In this document: piece after piece, positions 55,665-64,000 of the stretch
How the letters are laid out: every line of letters starts with the position of its first letter
Position numbering within the stretch: the stretch's first letter is position 1
DNA from: Chrysopilus asiliformis
Lineage: Eukaryota > Arthropoda > Insecta > Diptera > Rhagionidae
Direction of reading: 5' to 3'
NCBI GenBank assembly: GCA_964034945.1
Contig: OZ035960.1
Coordinates: 71,752,652 to 71,816,651, forward strand
Length of the DNA stretch: 64,000 bases
Translations under genes and position numbers: made by a program
Notes under the pieces: model-generated
What the model was told of the DNA's origin: nothing
What the model saw: only the letters and a program-made list of their open reading frames with translations
Database searches by the model: none

Positions 55665-56508
55665 ATGGAAGAGAGGGTAATTCATCTTGTTGCAAATGCT
55701 CCATGTTTATACGATAAAAAACTAAAAAGCAATAGAATTGTGGAGGTCAAAGAAAGCAAATGGTCGGTAATTGCAGCAGAGTTAAAAGAACCAGGTAATT
55801 CAAATGTTTCTATTAACAAGAAATCATACAAATATTGTATTTTCAGTTGAAAAAAATGAAAACTCTGCGCGATCGATATCAACGCAGCAGGGTGCACGGT
55901 CGGGGTCGGGTACTACATCGCCAAAAAAAAGTGGAAATACTTTGATAGCTTCAGTTTCCTGTACATATCTCCACAAGAAAATTACCAGTAAATAATTTTC
56001 CCATGATTTTGCCATTGCGGAAAATTGATTTTTTTTCTTTTGTTTCAGAACTGTGGAGAATTATAGTGATGAATATGTCGCCACAAGATCCGCCAGTAGT
56101 TTTTATGCTAACTTCACCCCAGAAGACGAAATCGATGAAGATGGTAGCATTATGTTTGATATGACCACGGATTTGAATGATGACCGAACATCAACACCTG
56201 ACAACCGGTCAAATGGAACTTTTAAAAGTTATAACACCTCAACAACAGATTCTGGTAATTAAATTTTATGTTATGCGAGAATCAATATTATGGCCAACAC
56301 ACATAAGAAGATGGCAGAATATTTAAAATTGGCGGAACAGTCCATTCAAATTACGACCGAAACTTCCCCACTTCAATTTCTATTTACCGGCATAGCAAAA
56401 GAGATTGAAAATGCAAATTTATCCTTTGATGCTCGAGCCGAGATTCAAAGTAATGTTATGAAAGTAGTATATGATGGAATTAAAAAAGCAAAAGAAGATA
56501 AAAACTAG
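55665..56508 (+). pseudogene. MADF-BESS accessory protein gene of the Harbinger element
   Basis: The DNA-binding partner of the transposase. Exon 1 (ATG 55665 to 55794) gives MEERVIHLVANAPCLYDKKL and SKWSVIAAELKEP, the first half of a MADF domain, ending at CAG|GTAATT. After TTTTCAG (55846), LKKMKTLRDRYQRSRVHGRG and, after an A-run shift, KKWKYFDSFSFLYISPQENY complete it. A further intron ends at TTTCAG near 56048, followed by an acidic spacer (FTPEDEIDEDGSIMFDMTTD). The last part (56290-56508) has EQSIQITTETSPLQFLF and IENANLSFDARAEIQSNVMK, a BESS motif. The phase across intron 1 is off by one base and the A-run carries a frameshift, so the gene is probably dead unless splicing differs. Confidence 0.75.
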
Positions 56509-56763
56509 TAAACATTTAAAAATAGTTCTATTTTTTATTAATACAATCTTTTAAAATATCTCTATTTTGGAACGCGTTTCTTGTACAATTGAAACGCTGA
56601 AATAATTTACTTTGAGGTAACTTTGCGGTACTTTTTCGCTAAAGTCCTACCACAATCCTTTCTCCGTGACAATAGTCTACATATCCGGGCGGGCAGTATT
56701 CTCCGTCATTCATTTTAACGTCATTCATTTTAACAATATTATGTAATACAACGACCGCTTTCA

Positions 56764-57748
56764 CTATTTTTTCAACATTCTGTGGAAACAAATTTTATGT
56801 TGTGTGAAGTACTCTCCATTTTTCGGTAATAATGCCATGGTGTTTTCTATTTTCACTCGTGCACTTGACAATTTGTTATTAAAATTTTGTTTTTCTGTAG
56901 ATAAATTTTTACCAGGGTATCGACGCATTATGTTTTCCTTAAGTGGAAATGCCGCATCGCCGACAAAGTAAAACGGAAATTTTACGTTTGAATTCGGAAG
57001 ATTTTTCGCTTTTGGCAAATTCATAGTTCCATTTAATATGTTATTGCCAAACGTAGTAGTTCGAAGGACTCCCCCATCACTTTGACTTCCAAACGCTCCT
57101 ATGTTTAGCAGCAAGCAACACAACGCTGTGGAAAGATTTGTAGTTGAAGTACAGGGAGCCGGAATTCGGAGGACACTGTATTTTTATATGCTTCCCATCA
57201 ATAGCTCCAACGTAATTAGGGACTCCAATTGAATTAAAATTGTCAGCTGCAATTTTTTCCCACTCCAGCTCATTGGGCTCCGCTAGGTATATTGGAAACA
57301 ATTCATTCCACATCACTTCACAGGTTTCCAAAATTATTTTCCGTACCGTACAGTAACCTAAACGAAATGCTCAAGAAAGTGTATACCAAGAGGACCCCTG
57401 CGACAGAAAGCTACGGAAATTAAATCCCATTAATATTTATGGTTTTGAAAATATATTTTAATACTTACACCAGAGTTAAGAGCAGCCGACACACTGCTTC
57501 TACTGGTTTCCTAATACTCTGTTTAACAAGATGTTTGCTTTTCTGAAGTGGTAGGTATCATTTTCCTTCATTATTATAAAAACCTTGGAGTAGAAACCAT
57601 ACATCTCTCGTTCCTGTAGCTCGAACATTTCCCTAATCCAAATCCTATTTCTTCGGTTACGACACATTTTCACATAACTACAATATATTAAATATGTAGT
57701 TAACACATTTATTGTCTTTGTAAAGTAATCAATTCTTTGCAGATCCAT
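56764..57748 (-). pseudogene. PIF-Harbinger DDE transposase, damaged
   Basis: N-terminal exon (57748-57500) with CRNRRNRIWIREMFELQERE and ENDTYHFRKANILLNRVLG. A 65-base intron-like gap (GTAAGTATT ... TTCCGTAG, about 57407-57471) follows. Then FLSQGSSWYTLS, an in-frame stop, AFRLGYCTVRKIILETCEVM, and WEKIAADNFNSIGVPNYVGA with IDGKHIKI, where D is the first catalytic residue, plus YFNYKSFHSVVLLA. The expected segment with the second aspartate (before IGAFGSQSDGG) is deleted, causing a frameshift near 57110. The end holds FPFYFVGDAAFPLKENIMRR and SSARVKIENTMALL, where E is the third catalytic position. Inactive. Confidence 0.85.
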
Positions 57749-58048
57749 CAGTAACTCTTGCTTCTTAAAACTTCAAAAAAAAATCCCGAAAAAACTAACA
57801 ATTCAGAAACGTCAATTTTTACTGCTGCTGTTGCTGCTTCATTGTAATTCATCCGACAGCATTTATTTTTTTGCCGTCGCTCTTTACGCCGACGTTCCTG
57901 TTGGGTTGGCGTTGCTGTCGCATTGTAAATCAGACTTTAGTTTGTTTTGCAGAATTTTTCACAGTTGGTCGATCTCTGTCGATTTAAATACCAAATCTTA
58001 GTGCGAACATACACACTTCTTCTCGTCGCGGCGACTTTAACCACGATT

Positions 58049-58497
58049 AGTGAGCCTACATATAAAGAGAGTGGCCAGGTGGCTTTCGAAGTACTTTCGA
58101 AGTGGACGTTTCGTCCGAATTCGAAAATGTAAGTGGACGGTTGTTAATGTATTAGTGAGTGTATTACTACTTGTCATTTATTTTTTTTGAGTGCCCGCCA
58201 GAGCAGCGCCCTTTCGCGAGTAACCCTTCGCCCATGATTGATTCAGTGAGGCCGTCTTCTCAGCGTCCACAAGAGCCTCCGCTTATATTCCTGCCTGCGA
58301 GAAGGCAGCCGCTCGAATGCTATACAAAACGTAGTTTTCGCTGTCGTGCTTTAGGTTTCAGAATACACCGCGATCGCTTCACCGAACTTCTTCGACACTA
58401 GCATCTTAATTATGTAATTAATATTTTAAAGCACAAATAATTTACCTTCTATATAGTTGGTTCCGACCTGTCCACTCTCTTTATATGTAGGCTCACT
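58049..58497. mobile_element. MITE, 449 bp, 10-bp TSD
   Basis: TIR AGTGAGCCTACATATAAAGA (about 30 bp, continuing GAGTGGNCAGGT) with complement at the right. Direct flanks AACCACGATT at 58039-58048 and 58498-58507. A 9-11-bp TSD fits Mutator-like elements. No gene inside. Confidence 0.8.
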
Positions 58498-58727
58498 AAC
58501 CACGATTATACAGGCTTAGTGTGGCGCCACAAATCGATTCTTTACGGGCGAGGGACAAAGTGGGAACGATGACACGAAAAATCCAACCCAAATTAAAAAT
58601 TTCAGTTGCTCACGAAGCGGAACGAATGCTGATTGGCTGATTCATTTCCACTTGTTACAAAAAAATCATTTACTATGTGATCGTCGTCGAGTACGTACAT
58701 GTTGTTTAACTAAATTTTGTTTATTCA

Positions 58728-58907
58728 ATGGGAAACTGGAATAAAAGTCAGAAAACGGCTTTAATTGAAGCATACGAGCAACACCCCGGTTTATACGACA
58801 TTCAAAACCCTGGCTATAGTAATAGAAGTAAGCGTATGTACTACACGAAATTAAAAACAAAATGGCCTAATTCCTATTCGTTCCATTTTCGTTTGGGTTC
58901 AGCTTAA
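58728..58907 (+). pseudogene. MADF N-terminal fragment
   Basis: 59 codons from ATG 58728: MGNWNKSQKTALIEAYEQHP, GLYDIQNPGYSNRSKRMYYT, KLKTKWPN, then an unrelated end and stop. The pattern LIE.Y..HP.LYD...P.Y.N is the start of a MADF domain from another PIF-Harbinger-type accessory gene. It is cut after about 45 residues. The sequence upstream contains GCTGATTGGCTG, as in the other Harbinger-like ends, and the 449-bp MITE lies in its 5' region. Confidence 0.6.
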
Positions 58908-59928
58908 CTTGTGTAATCACGAGGGGTTCAGTGTGGAAGTTCAGTGTGTCTACGTCTAATCAGTGTTGCACTTTCATTTTTTTTGAAAAGTAATAAATTG
59001 CCTGTCCAAAATGTACTAAATGTAATAGATTGTTAATCCGCAAGTAATAATTGTTGAGCACACTTTGCAATGGGCTGACTCAACCCTTTCCTTTACCCAA
59101 GAAAACTGTTGCAACCATTCTTTGCGGAATTTTTGGACGTAACACTTTTTGTTTTCTTCGTCAGACTAAAGAAAGAAAGATAAATGCCGCTTTAACTTGC
59201 AAACTTTTAAGAAAAATTTTGGGTTTGACTTACCACGGGTTCTCGTTTTCTTGATCCGTGGGAGACTTTGGGGACAGTGGCTCTACTGGCAGCTCATCGC
59301 TTCCGTTAGGCTTGACACTTTTAAAATGCTTTAAGAGATGTCTTTTAGGTTTTTTGGGCTTACATCATAACCAAACAAAATTTACCTGTACAACGCCATT
59401 CTGAAAAGCGATTTTAGCGCAAACGAACAACGAACAACTGGCAAAAGATGTCAACAGGGACGGGACAAGCAAATAGGCTATGTACGTATGGCATTTTATG
59501 ATGAGTACAATAAACTAGATTCACAAAAAAGGATACTAGATTCGAAAACAGAAAGGTAGATTCTGTTATGGTGTCCTTGTCCGTGGGACAACAGATAATC
59601 CGGGGTTTTGACTTTGCATCACACATGCATAAGTTTTCACATATGTACCTGTGATGATCACCTCGGAGTCTGATCGCTTCACAGATAACTGGCACGCTTG
59701 TCAAGGACCTGGGTATAGCTCAGTAGTGGTGAGGTTCTTGTCACCAGTGATTGCGAAGGGCCACTAACATTTTTACGTACCTATTATTATTCTCGTATAA
59801 CTGTTTACAAAAATACTTCCGTCAATCGGTGAGGAGAGTTTAAATCCATGAATATGACCTTTGTTACATATGCAGATCCGTTCCTTCCCCACGTTCACTA
59901 CCCCCTTTTAAAAAAAACTAACACATTA
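58908..59928. other. noncoding sequence with a possible tRNA-derived relic
   Basis: No supported gene. At 59710-59760 GGGTATAGCTCAGTAGTGG fits a tRNA D-arm and A box, with CTCA/TGAG pairing, but no B box or acceptor stem follows. It could be a SINE head or chance. Confidence 0.25.
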
Positions 59929-59932
59929 TTAA

Positions 59933-60166
59933 CACGTTGACGGACAGTTGCGGCTATAGCCGTCAAGTTCAAGTTCACTATGTGACATGACGGCAATAGC
60001 CGTCCAATACGAAACGGTCGTTTTTAGACACTGCGGCTGTAGCAGCACAAATGTGCATTTACCAGCGTACAAGTAGAAGCCTAGTGTCAATTTTCGAATT
60101 TCACTTGTTTCTACTGTCGAATTTCACTTGTTCGAATTTCACTTGTTTCTACTGTCCGTCAACGTG
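59933..60166. mobile_element. TTAA-type MITE (piggyBac-like), 234 bp
   Basis: Ends CACGTTGACGGACAGT and complement, TTAA at 59929-59932 and 60167-60170. Left interior has GCGGCTATAGCCGTC palindromes; right interior has three copies of CGAATTTCACTTGTT. Confidence 0.85.
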
Positions 60167-60274
60167 TTAAGCCTTTAATATAGTACAAAAAGAAAATAAA
60201 ATAATTCTCAGGTAAGTTGCCATTTTTTTTTCTTACGCAAGTGAGTAATGCCAAAAAATCGATATTAACGCTAA

Positions 60275-60851
60275 TCCGCCCACTCGGTGACTTTGAGTCA
60301 CAGTTGCAGTTTTGAGAGTGATTGTTTCAAATGTTAAAAAAGTTATTGCATTCATGCTCCTTGACTTTGTTTTTTTAAGCCAATACTATTTAAAAACGAA
60401 AAAAAAAATTAAAATTTTTTTACTACAACAATAATATTTCACTTTTATGAAATTTACCCCTAATCCACTCAGGCGGTGTCTCAAAGACACCGTAACGGTT
60501 TTACCAGCAAAGAAACGTTATTTTGGTATCACTTTGCTTCTATTTCGCAAAATATCGGAGCGTAGTAGGGGATAATAACTGTAGAACTTCGCAAAAGAGA
60601 AAACGTTTCTTCCTGTGTCCCCATTGCTAAGGTTGCGCTTTGAAGCAAATATGTGCAAATGCAAAAAAGATGTTTGTAACTAACTTTCTTAAAAATCAAT
60701 TTTATGCTACAATTGTAAATAATGCGAATGATGTATATATATATAAATAAATATTATTAACTCAATTAAAAACTGCAAACTTAAAAAAAAAAATTTTATT
60801 AAATTATTCTATTTTTCCGGCATGGTGACTGTGAGTCACCGCCTGGGTGGA
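60275..60851. mobile_element. TTAA-type MITE with subterminal palindromes, 577 bp
   Basis: Left TCCGCCCACTCGGTGAC, right complement TCCACCCAGGCGGTGAC; TTAA at 60852-60855 and a mutated CTAA at 60271-60274. Each end carries GTGACT...AGTCAC. A third, internal end-like block (TCCACTCAGGCGGTGTCTC) at about 60474 suggests an element inserted in or fused with a relative. Confidence 0.7.
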
Positions 60852-60855
60852 TTAA

Positions 60856-61299
60856 GGACAAAATAATTGGCAACACCGGCATGGATTAGATGTATGTCAC
60901 GTTGCTCGCAGTGGATTTTCTCTTTTTCTAACTTTTGATTGATTTAAGTTTGTTAATTAAATTAAGTTTTTTTAAAAGTTCTTTATCGATTTTTGATCTC
61001 AATATCAATGGTTTTCCATTGATTTTCATCGCATCATATCTGCATTTGGCTTTAACCGATTTCATAAAGCTTTGCCGCTGCTGATTGTCATACGCTGCTT
61101 TCTAGAATCTTCTGGCACCTGTCAAGTTATCGTTTTTTGAAAATTGCTTTGAGAAATGCATTGCTGAGATTGGTCTTCGCTTACTTTTGCTGATGCCTCA
61201 AAAAATTTTAAGGTGTTTATGGTAAATTCTACAACATCAGGACAATTCGCTTAACATATTGTTTGCTGCCATGGAATTGCTGTTCGCTGCCTTCAGTTC
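60856..61299. other. noncoding sequence before LINE C
   Basis: No gene recognised. It may include the 5' end of LINE C, whose start I cannot fix. Confidence 0.3.
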
Positions 61300-61576
61300 A
61301 TACACGCATACTGTTGCGGCTATTAATATCTGATGCGCTGCCTGCAGTGTAATGTTCAAGTATTCAATCATTATTTGCTATTCAAATTAATAATACCGTT
61401 AGCTGTGTTCGGAATCCTGTTATAGTTCAGAGTCAGTTGCAGCGCAGTTCTAGCGCCTTGCCGCCTTCTTTATCAGTAGCTGCTGCGATCGTCCACGCTG
61501 TCGACTTTCTACATTTTGAGATTTTTCATCGTTGATTTTGGTGCTTTTTGGCTTTCCTGTTCCTCGTAATTTGATT

Positions 61577-62155
61577 ATGGCCACGCATAGTTTGGATAAA
61601 TGCCCCAAATGTAAAAAAAAGGTTGGTGATAACATAAAAGGCATAATGTGTGATGTTTGTGACGACTGGTTTCACAAAGAATGCTCTGGTCTTTCGGATA
61701 AGTTATTTGCTGTAGCTGAATCTACCAACAGAAACACCGCTTGGACTTGTTTGGGATGCAGAGAATCCGTTCTTATAGCTGATAACCGCAACACTCTTTC
61801 CCAATCAGAACTGCAAAGTATCAAAGAGTCGATCCATAGTCTTCAATTGTCTGTTTCATCAAAAACTGACGTTCTAGTCGAAGAGGTTGACTTGTTAATA
61901 AATAAAGTTGCAAACGGGCACAAATTCTTCTGCTGACAGCATAATGTTTCGTCAACTTGAATTCTGGTATCGCAGTTATTCGCTGAAGATATCTGGCCTG
62001 CCTCCAAACATTGCTGACTTAAAGGAAATTTTAATCAAAACCATGAGCGTTATTGGCATTAATATTGATGTACACGACATTATTTCTGTACACCAAAATC
62101 CTGCAGGTGTAGTGAGTCTTAAATTGGATAGGCTTTCTTTAAAAAAAATATTATG
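61577..62155 (+). pseudogene. LINE C ORF1: PHD-finger protein, frameshifted
   Basis: ATG 61577 begins MATHSLDKCPKCKKKVGDN, then IKGIMCDVCDDWFHKECSGL and NTAWTCLGCRE. This is a C4HC3 PHD finger (CxxC, CxxC, HxxxC, CxxC), as found in ORF1 proteins of CR1 and L2 relatives. A helical segment follows (LQSIKESIHSLQLSVSSK, VEEVDLLINKV). At about 61908 the frame shifts by one base. The continuation LKISGLPPNIADLKEILIKT, NIDVHDIISVHQNPAGVVSL resembles the RRM-like domain. It ends in an A-run with another likely frame loss. Compared with LINE A, whose ORF1 lacks the PHD finger, this is a different family. Confidence 0.8.
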
Positions 62156-62544
62156 ACTGAAGCTTGATTATAAGGTGTTTCCTTGATTACCGCTCGCCCT
62201 TTTTGTTTTTTTTTTTTCGTTTGGAAAAAAAAAGTTAAAAAGAAAAGAGGGAGTAAAGGAGGGGAAAGGAAATATATTATGTTTAAGGTTAAATGTTTAC
62301 AAGCTACTATTTTTCTTTCTGCCATTGATTGTACTAAGTTTGCTAAGTTTATCACATATTTTTCATTCAATTCAATCCAATGCGAGTCAATTGTATTAAG
62401 CACGTTAGTATGATAGTATGGATAATTTAATTGGAATATACAATGTAATATTTATTGTTAAATTCTCTATCTTCAAGGCTTTTTGTAATCCACTAACCCA
62501 TTATTACTTTTTATGTTTTATACCTCGATTTTTTTATATCGATT

Positions 62545-64000
62545 ATGGCTAAATATTATACCAATGAATCTTCTGATCTACAGACGGTTCGACATTTTAA
62601 GCTGGGTCATCTTAATGTACAAAGCATTCGACCATCTTATACAGTAGCTAAATGGGATGAGGTAACCAACGTACTTTACACTTCCAATTTTGACGCTTTT
62701 GCTGTGTCTGAGTCATGGCTCAAGCCTAATCTTCTTGATGTATCCGTTAAAATTAAAGGATTTAACTTGTATAGGCAAGACCGACAGAATGCTAGAGGGG
62801 GTGGTATTTTGTGGTATATATCTAACAAGTTCAATACTCGGGTTATTAGAGGTGACACGTTGGATGAGGTTGAATATCTTTTTGTAGAGGTATGGGCTGG
62901 TGCTAATAGTATAGTGTTAGGAGCTTTTTATTGTCCTCGTGGACGGTTCGATTGCCTCGACGAAGTACTCTTTGATATTTGTGCAAAATTCGATAAAGTT
63001 GTTTTAGTTGGTGATTTCAATTGCAACTTAATGAATCAAAATAACTATGTGCGCTGTTCAAAATTTTTTGATCAATTTGGCATGAATATCAATGGTAATA
63101 GTCAGAGATTTGTACCAACTCATGTTGATCCTCAGCATAAGTCTGAATCCTTAATTGATTTTTTTGTTGTCGGGAATTCTATTAATGCTCTGTTGCGTGA
63201 TTCGACGTGGTGCCCTGGTATATCTCGTCATGCTTTAATTTCTATGGAGATTCTTATGAATATCACTTCCTCAGTAGTAAATGATGTTTCTTATAGAGAC
63301 TTTAAAAATATCAATCTTGAGGCATTGTTGATTGAAGCTAGTACTCTATGTTCTGATACTATATTTTTTACGGACTTGAACCTAGAAGTTAATACCTTTA
63401 CAGAAAAGCTCCTTTGGTTATATAATAAGTATGTGCCTCTAAGAACTTTCAAATTAAGGCATTCTACACCTTGGTTCTCTGTTGCTTGAGTGTAATTGGT
63501 TAGTTTTTTGTAAGGCACGAAATACTGTCAATCGCTTAATTCGGGATGCTAAAATTGCGTATTCGAATCGGTATCTTTCGAAAGCTAATACTACTACTAA
63601 ACTTTGGGAAAAATTGAGGAAAGTCGGTGCCATCAAATCGGGTAACTCTAGTTGCTTGTTATCTCCGGACACTTTAAATGACTACTTTACAAAGCCGTTT
63701 AATAATGTTTCCTCATACGAATTTCCGTTAGATTCATCTGATGATGGTCTGAGTTTTCGTCATGTTTGTTATATTGACTATATGAAGCTATCTTCAGTAT
63801 TAAGTCAGATTCAGCGGGTTTTGATGGAATTCCTTTGAAGTTCGTTAAGCTTTTATTACCTGCTATTGATACTGTACTTCTTAATATAGTAAACGATTGT
63901 ATTACTCAATCTCGCTTCCCTGACTTCTGGAAAGTTGGGATCGTGATTCCAATTCCTAAAGTTACACTTCCTAAGATTGTTAGTGATTACAGGCCTATTA
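62545..64000 (+). pseudogene. LINE C ORF2: endonuclease and start of RT, truncated by window
   Basis: Endonuclease: FKLGHLNVQSIRPSYTVAKW, FDAFAVSESWLKPN (catalytic E in SESWL), RGGGILWYISNKF, KVVLVGDFNCNL (GDFN) and CPGISRHALISMEI, where the usual SDH motif reads SRH, a possible loss of the catalytic aspartate. A frameshift with stop lies at about 63487. The linker continues in another frame (FCKARNTVNRLIRDAKIAYS, TTKLWEKLRKVGAIKSG) and shifts again near 63810, after which GFDGIPLKFVKLLLPAIDTV and FPDFWKVGIVIPIPKV begin the RT. It is cut at 64000 before the catalytic YxDD. Confidence 0.85.

Larger units (their letters stand above)
55370..57936. mobile_element. PIF-Harbinger transposon with two genes
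   Basis: Ends ACCTGATTTACAATACAGCA and complement of AGTCTGATTTACAATGCGAC, flanked by TTA (55367-55369, 57937-57939), the target of this superfamily. The two genes converge: a MADF-BESS accessory gene on plus and the DDE transposase on minus, the usual layout. At 2,567 bp it is near full size, but both genes are damaged. Confidence 0.9.
61300..64000 (+). mobile_element. non-LTR retrotransposon C (CR1/L2-like), open at the window end
   Basis: ORF1 with a PHD finger followed by ORF2 with endonuclease and the start of the RT. The 5' boundary is uncertain. It continues beyond 64000. Frameshifts in both frames show it is an inactive copy. Confidence 0.75.

Noticed and set aside
59708..59772. tRNA gene
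   Set aside because: A D-arm/A-box-like stretch is present, but no B box, anticodon stem or acceptor stem could be built.

Overview
This is eukaryotic nuclear DNA, almost certainly from an insect and most probably a fly. The genome type is inferred from repeat content: INE-1/DINE-like elements, Helitrons with internal minisatellites, Foldback-like elements, a Penelope-like fragment, and hAT, mariner, Transib and PIF-Harbinger DNA transposons. I found no recognisable host gene. There are no bacterial operons, rRNA genes or CRISPR arrays. The window is a transposon graveyard with deep nesting, and its boundaries can be read from target-site duplications (TSDs).

Region 1-9.9 kb: a hAT MITE whose right TSD was split by a mariner-like element; a 5.5-kb Helitron composite built from ~122-bp and ~120-bp minisatellite units; inside it a DD41D Tc1/mariner element whose transposase tail is itself interrupted by a 280-bp foldback insert; then a decayed Ty3/Gypsy-type gag. 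Region 11.3-18.3 kb: a Transib (RAG1-like) transposon with CACAGTGG ends and matching CGCCG TSDs. It encloses a 5.3-kb near-palindrome made of mirrored Helitron composites and mirrored hAT MITEs. Region 18.3-31 kb: a Penelope-like RT fragment, a hammerhead-ribozyme-like motif, a THAP-like exon, more Helitron composite, a Helitron carrying a dead DD37E element, and a small intact-looking two-exon gene of unknown function. Region 31-45 kb: MITEs with TAA and TTAA TSDs, an endonuclease fragment of a non-LTR element, a cluster of INE-1-like elements in alternating orientation, and two foldback elements, one of 3.5 kb with a 9-bp TSD.

Region 45.8-55.3 kb is a stack of insertions. A long-TIR element was interrupted by a full-length non-LTR retrotransposon with ORF1 and ORF2. 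That retrotransposon was in turn hit by a truncated LINE in its 5' UTR, by a 3,150-bp tandem Helitron unit in the end of ORF2 (carrying the second DD37E copy), and by a hAT MITE in its 3' UTR. Region 55.3-64 kb: a PIF-Harbinger element with a MADF-BESS accessory gene facing a DDE transposase, a MITE with a 10-bp TSD, two TTAA MITEs, and a second non-LTR element with a PHD-finger ORF1 that runs off the window.

The coding sequences are transposases, retrotransposon proteins and their accessory DNA-binding proteins, and most are broken. The most unusual structures are the Helitron head-to-head/hairpin composites, and the evidence that two tandem Helitrons plus a passenger transposon moved as one unit.
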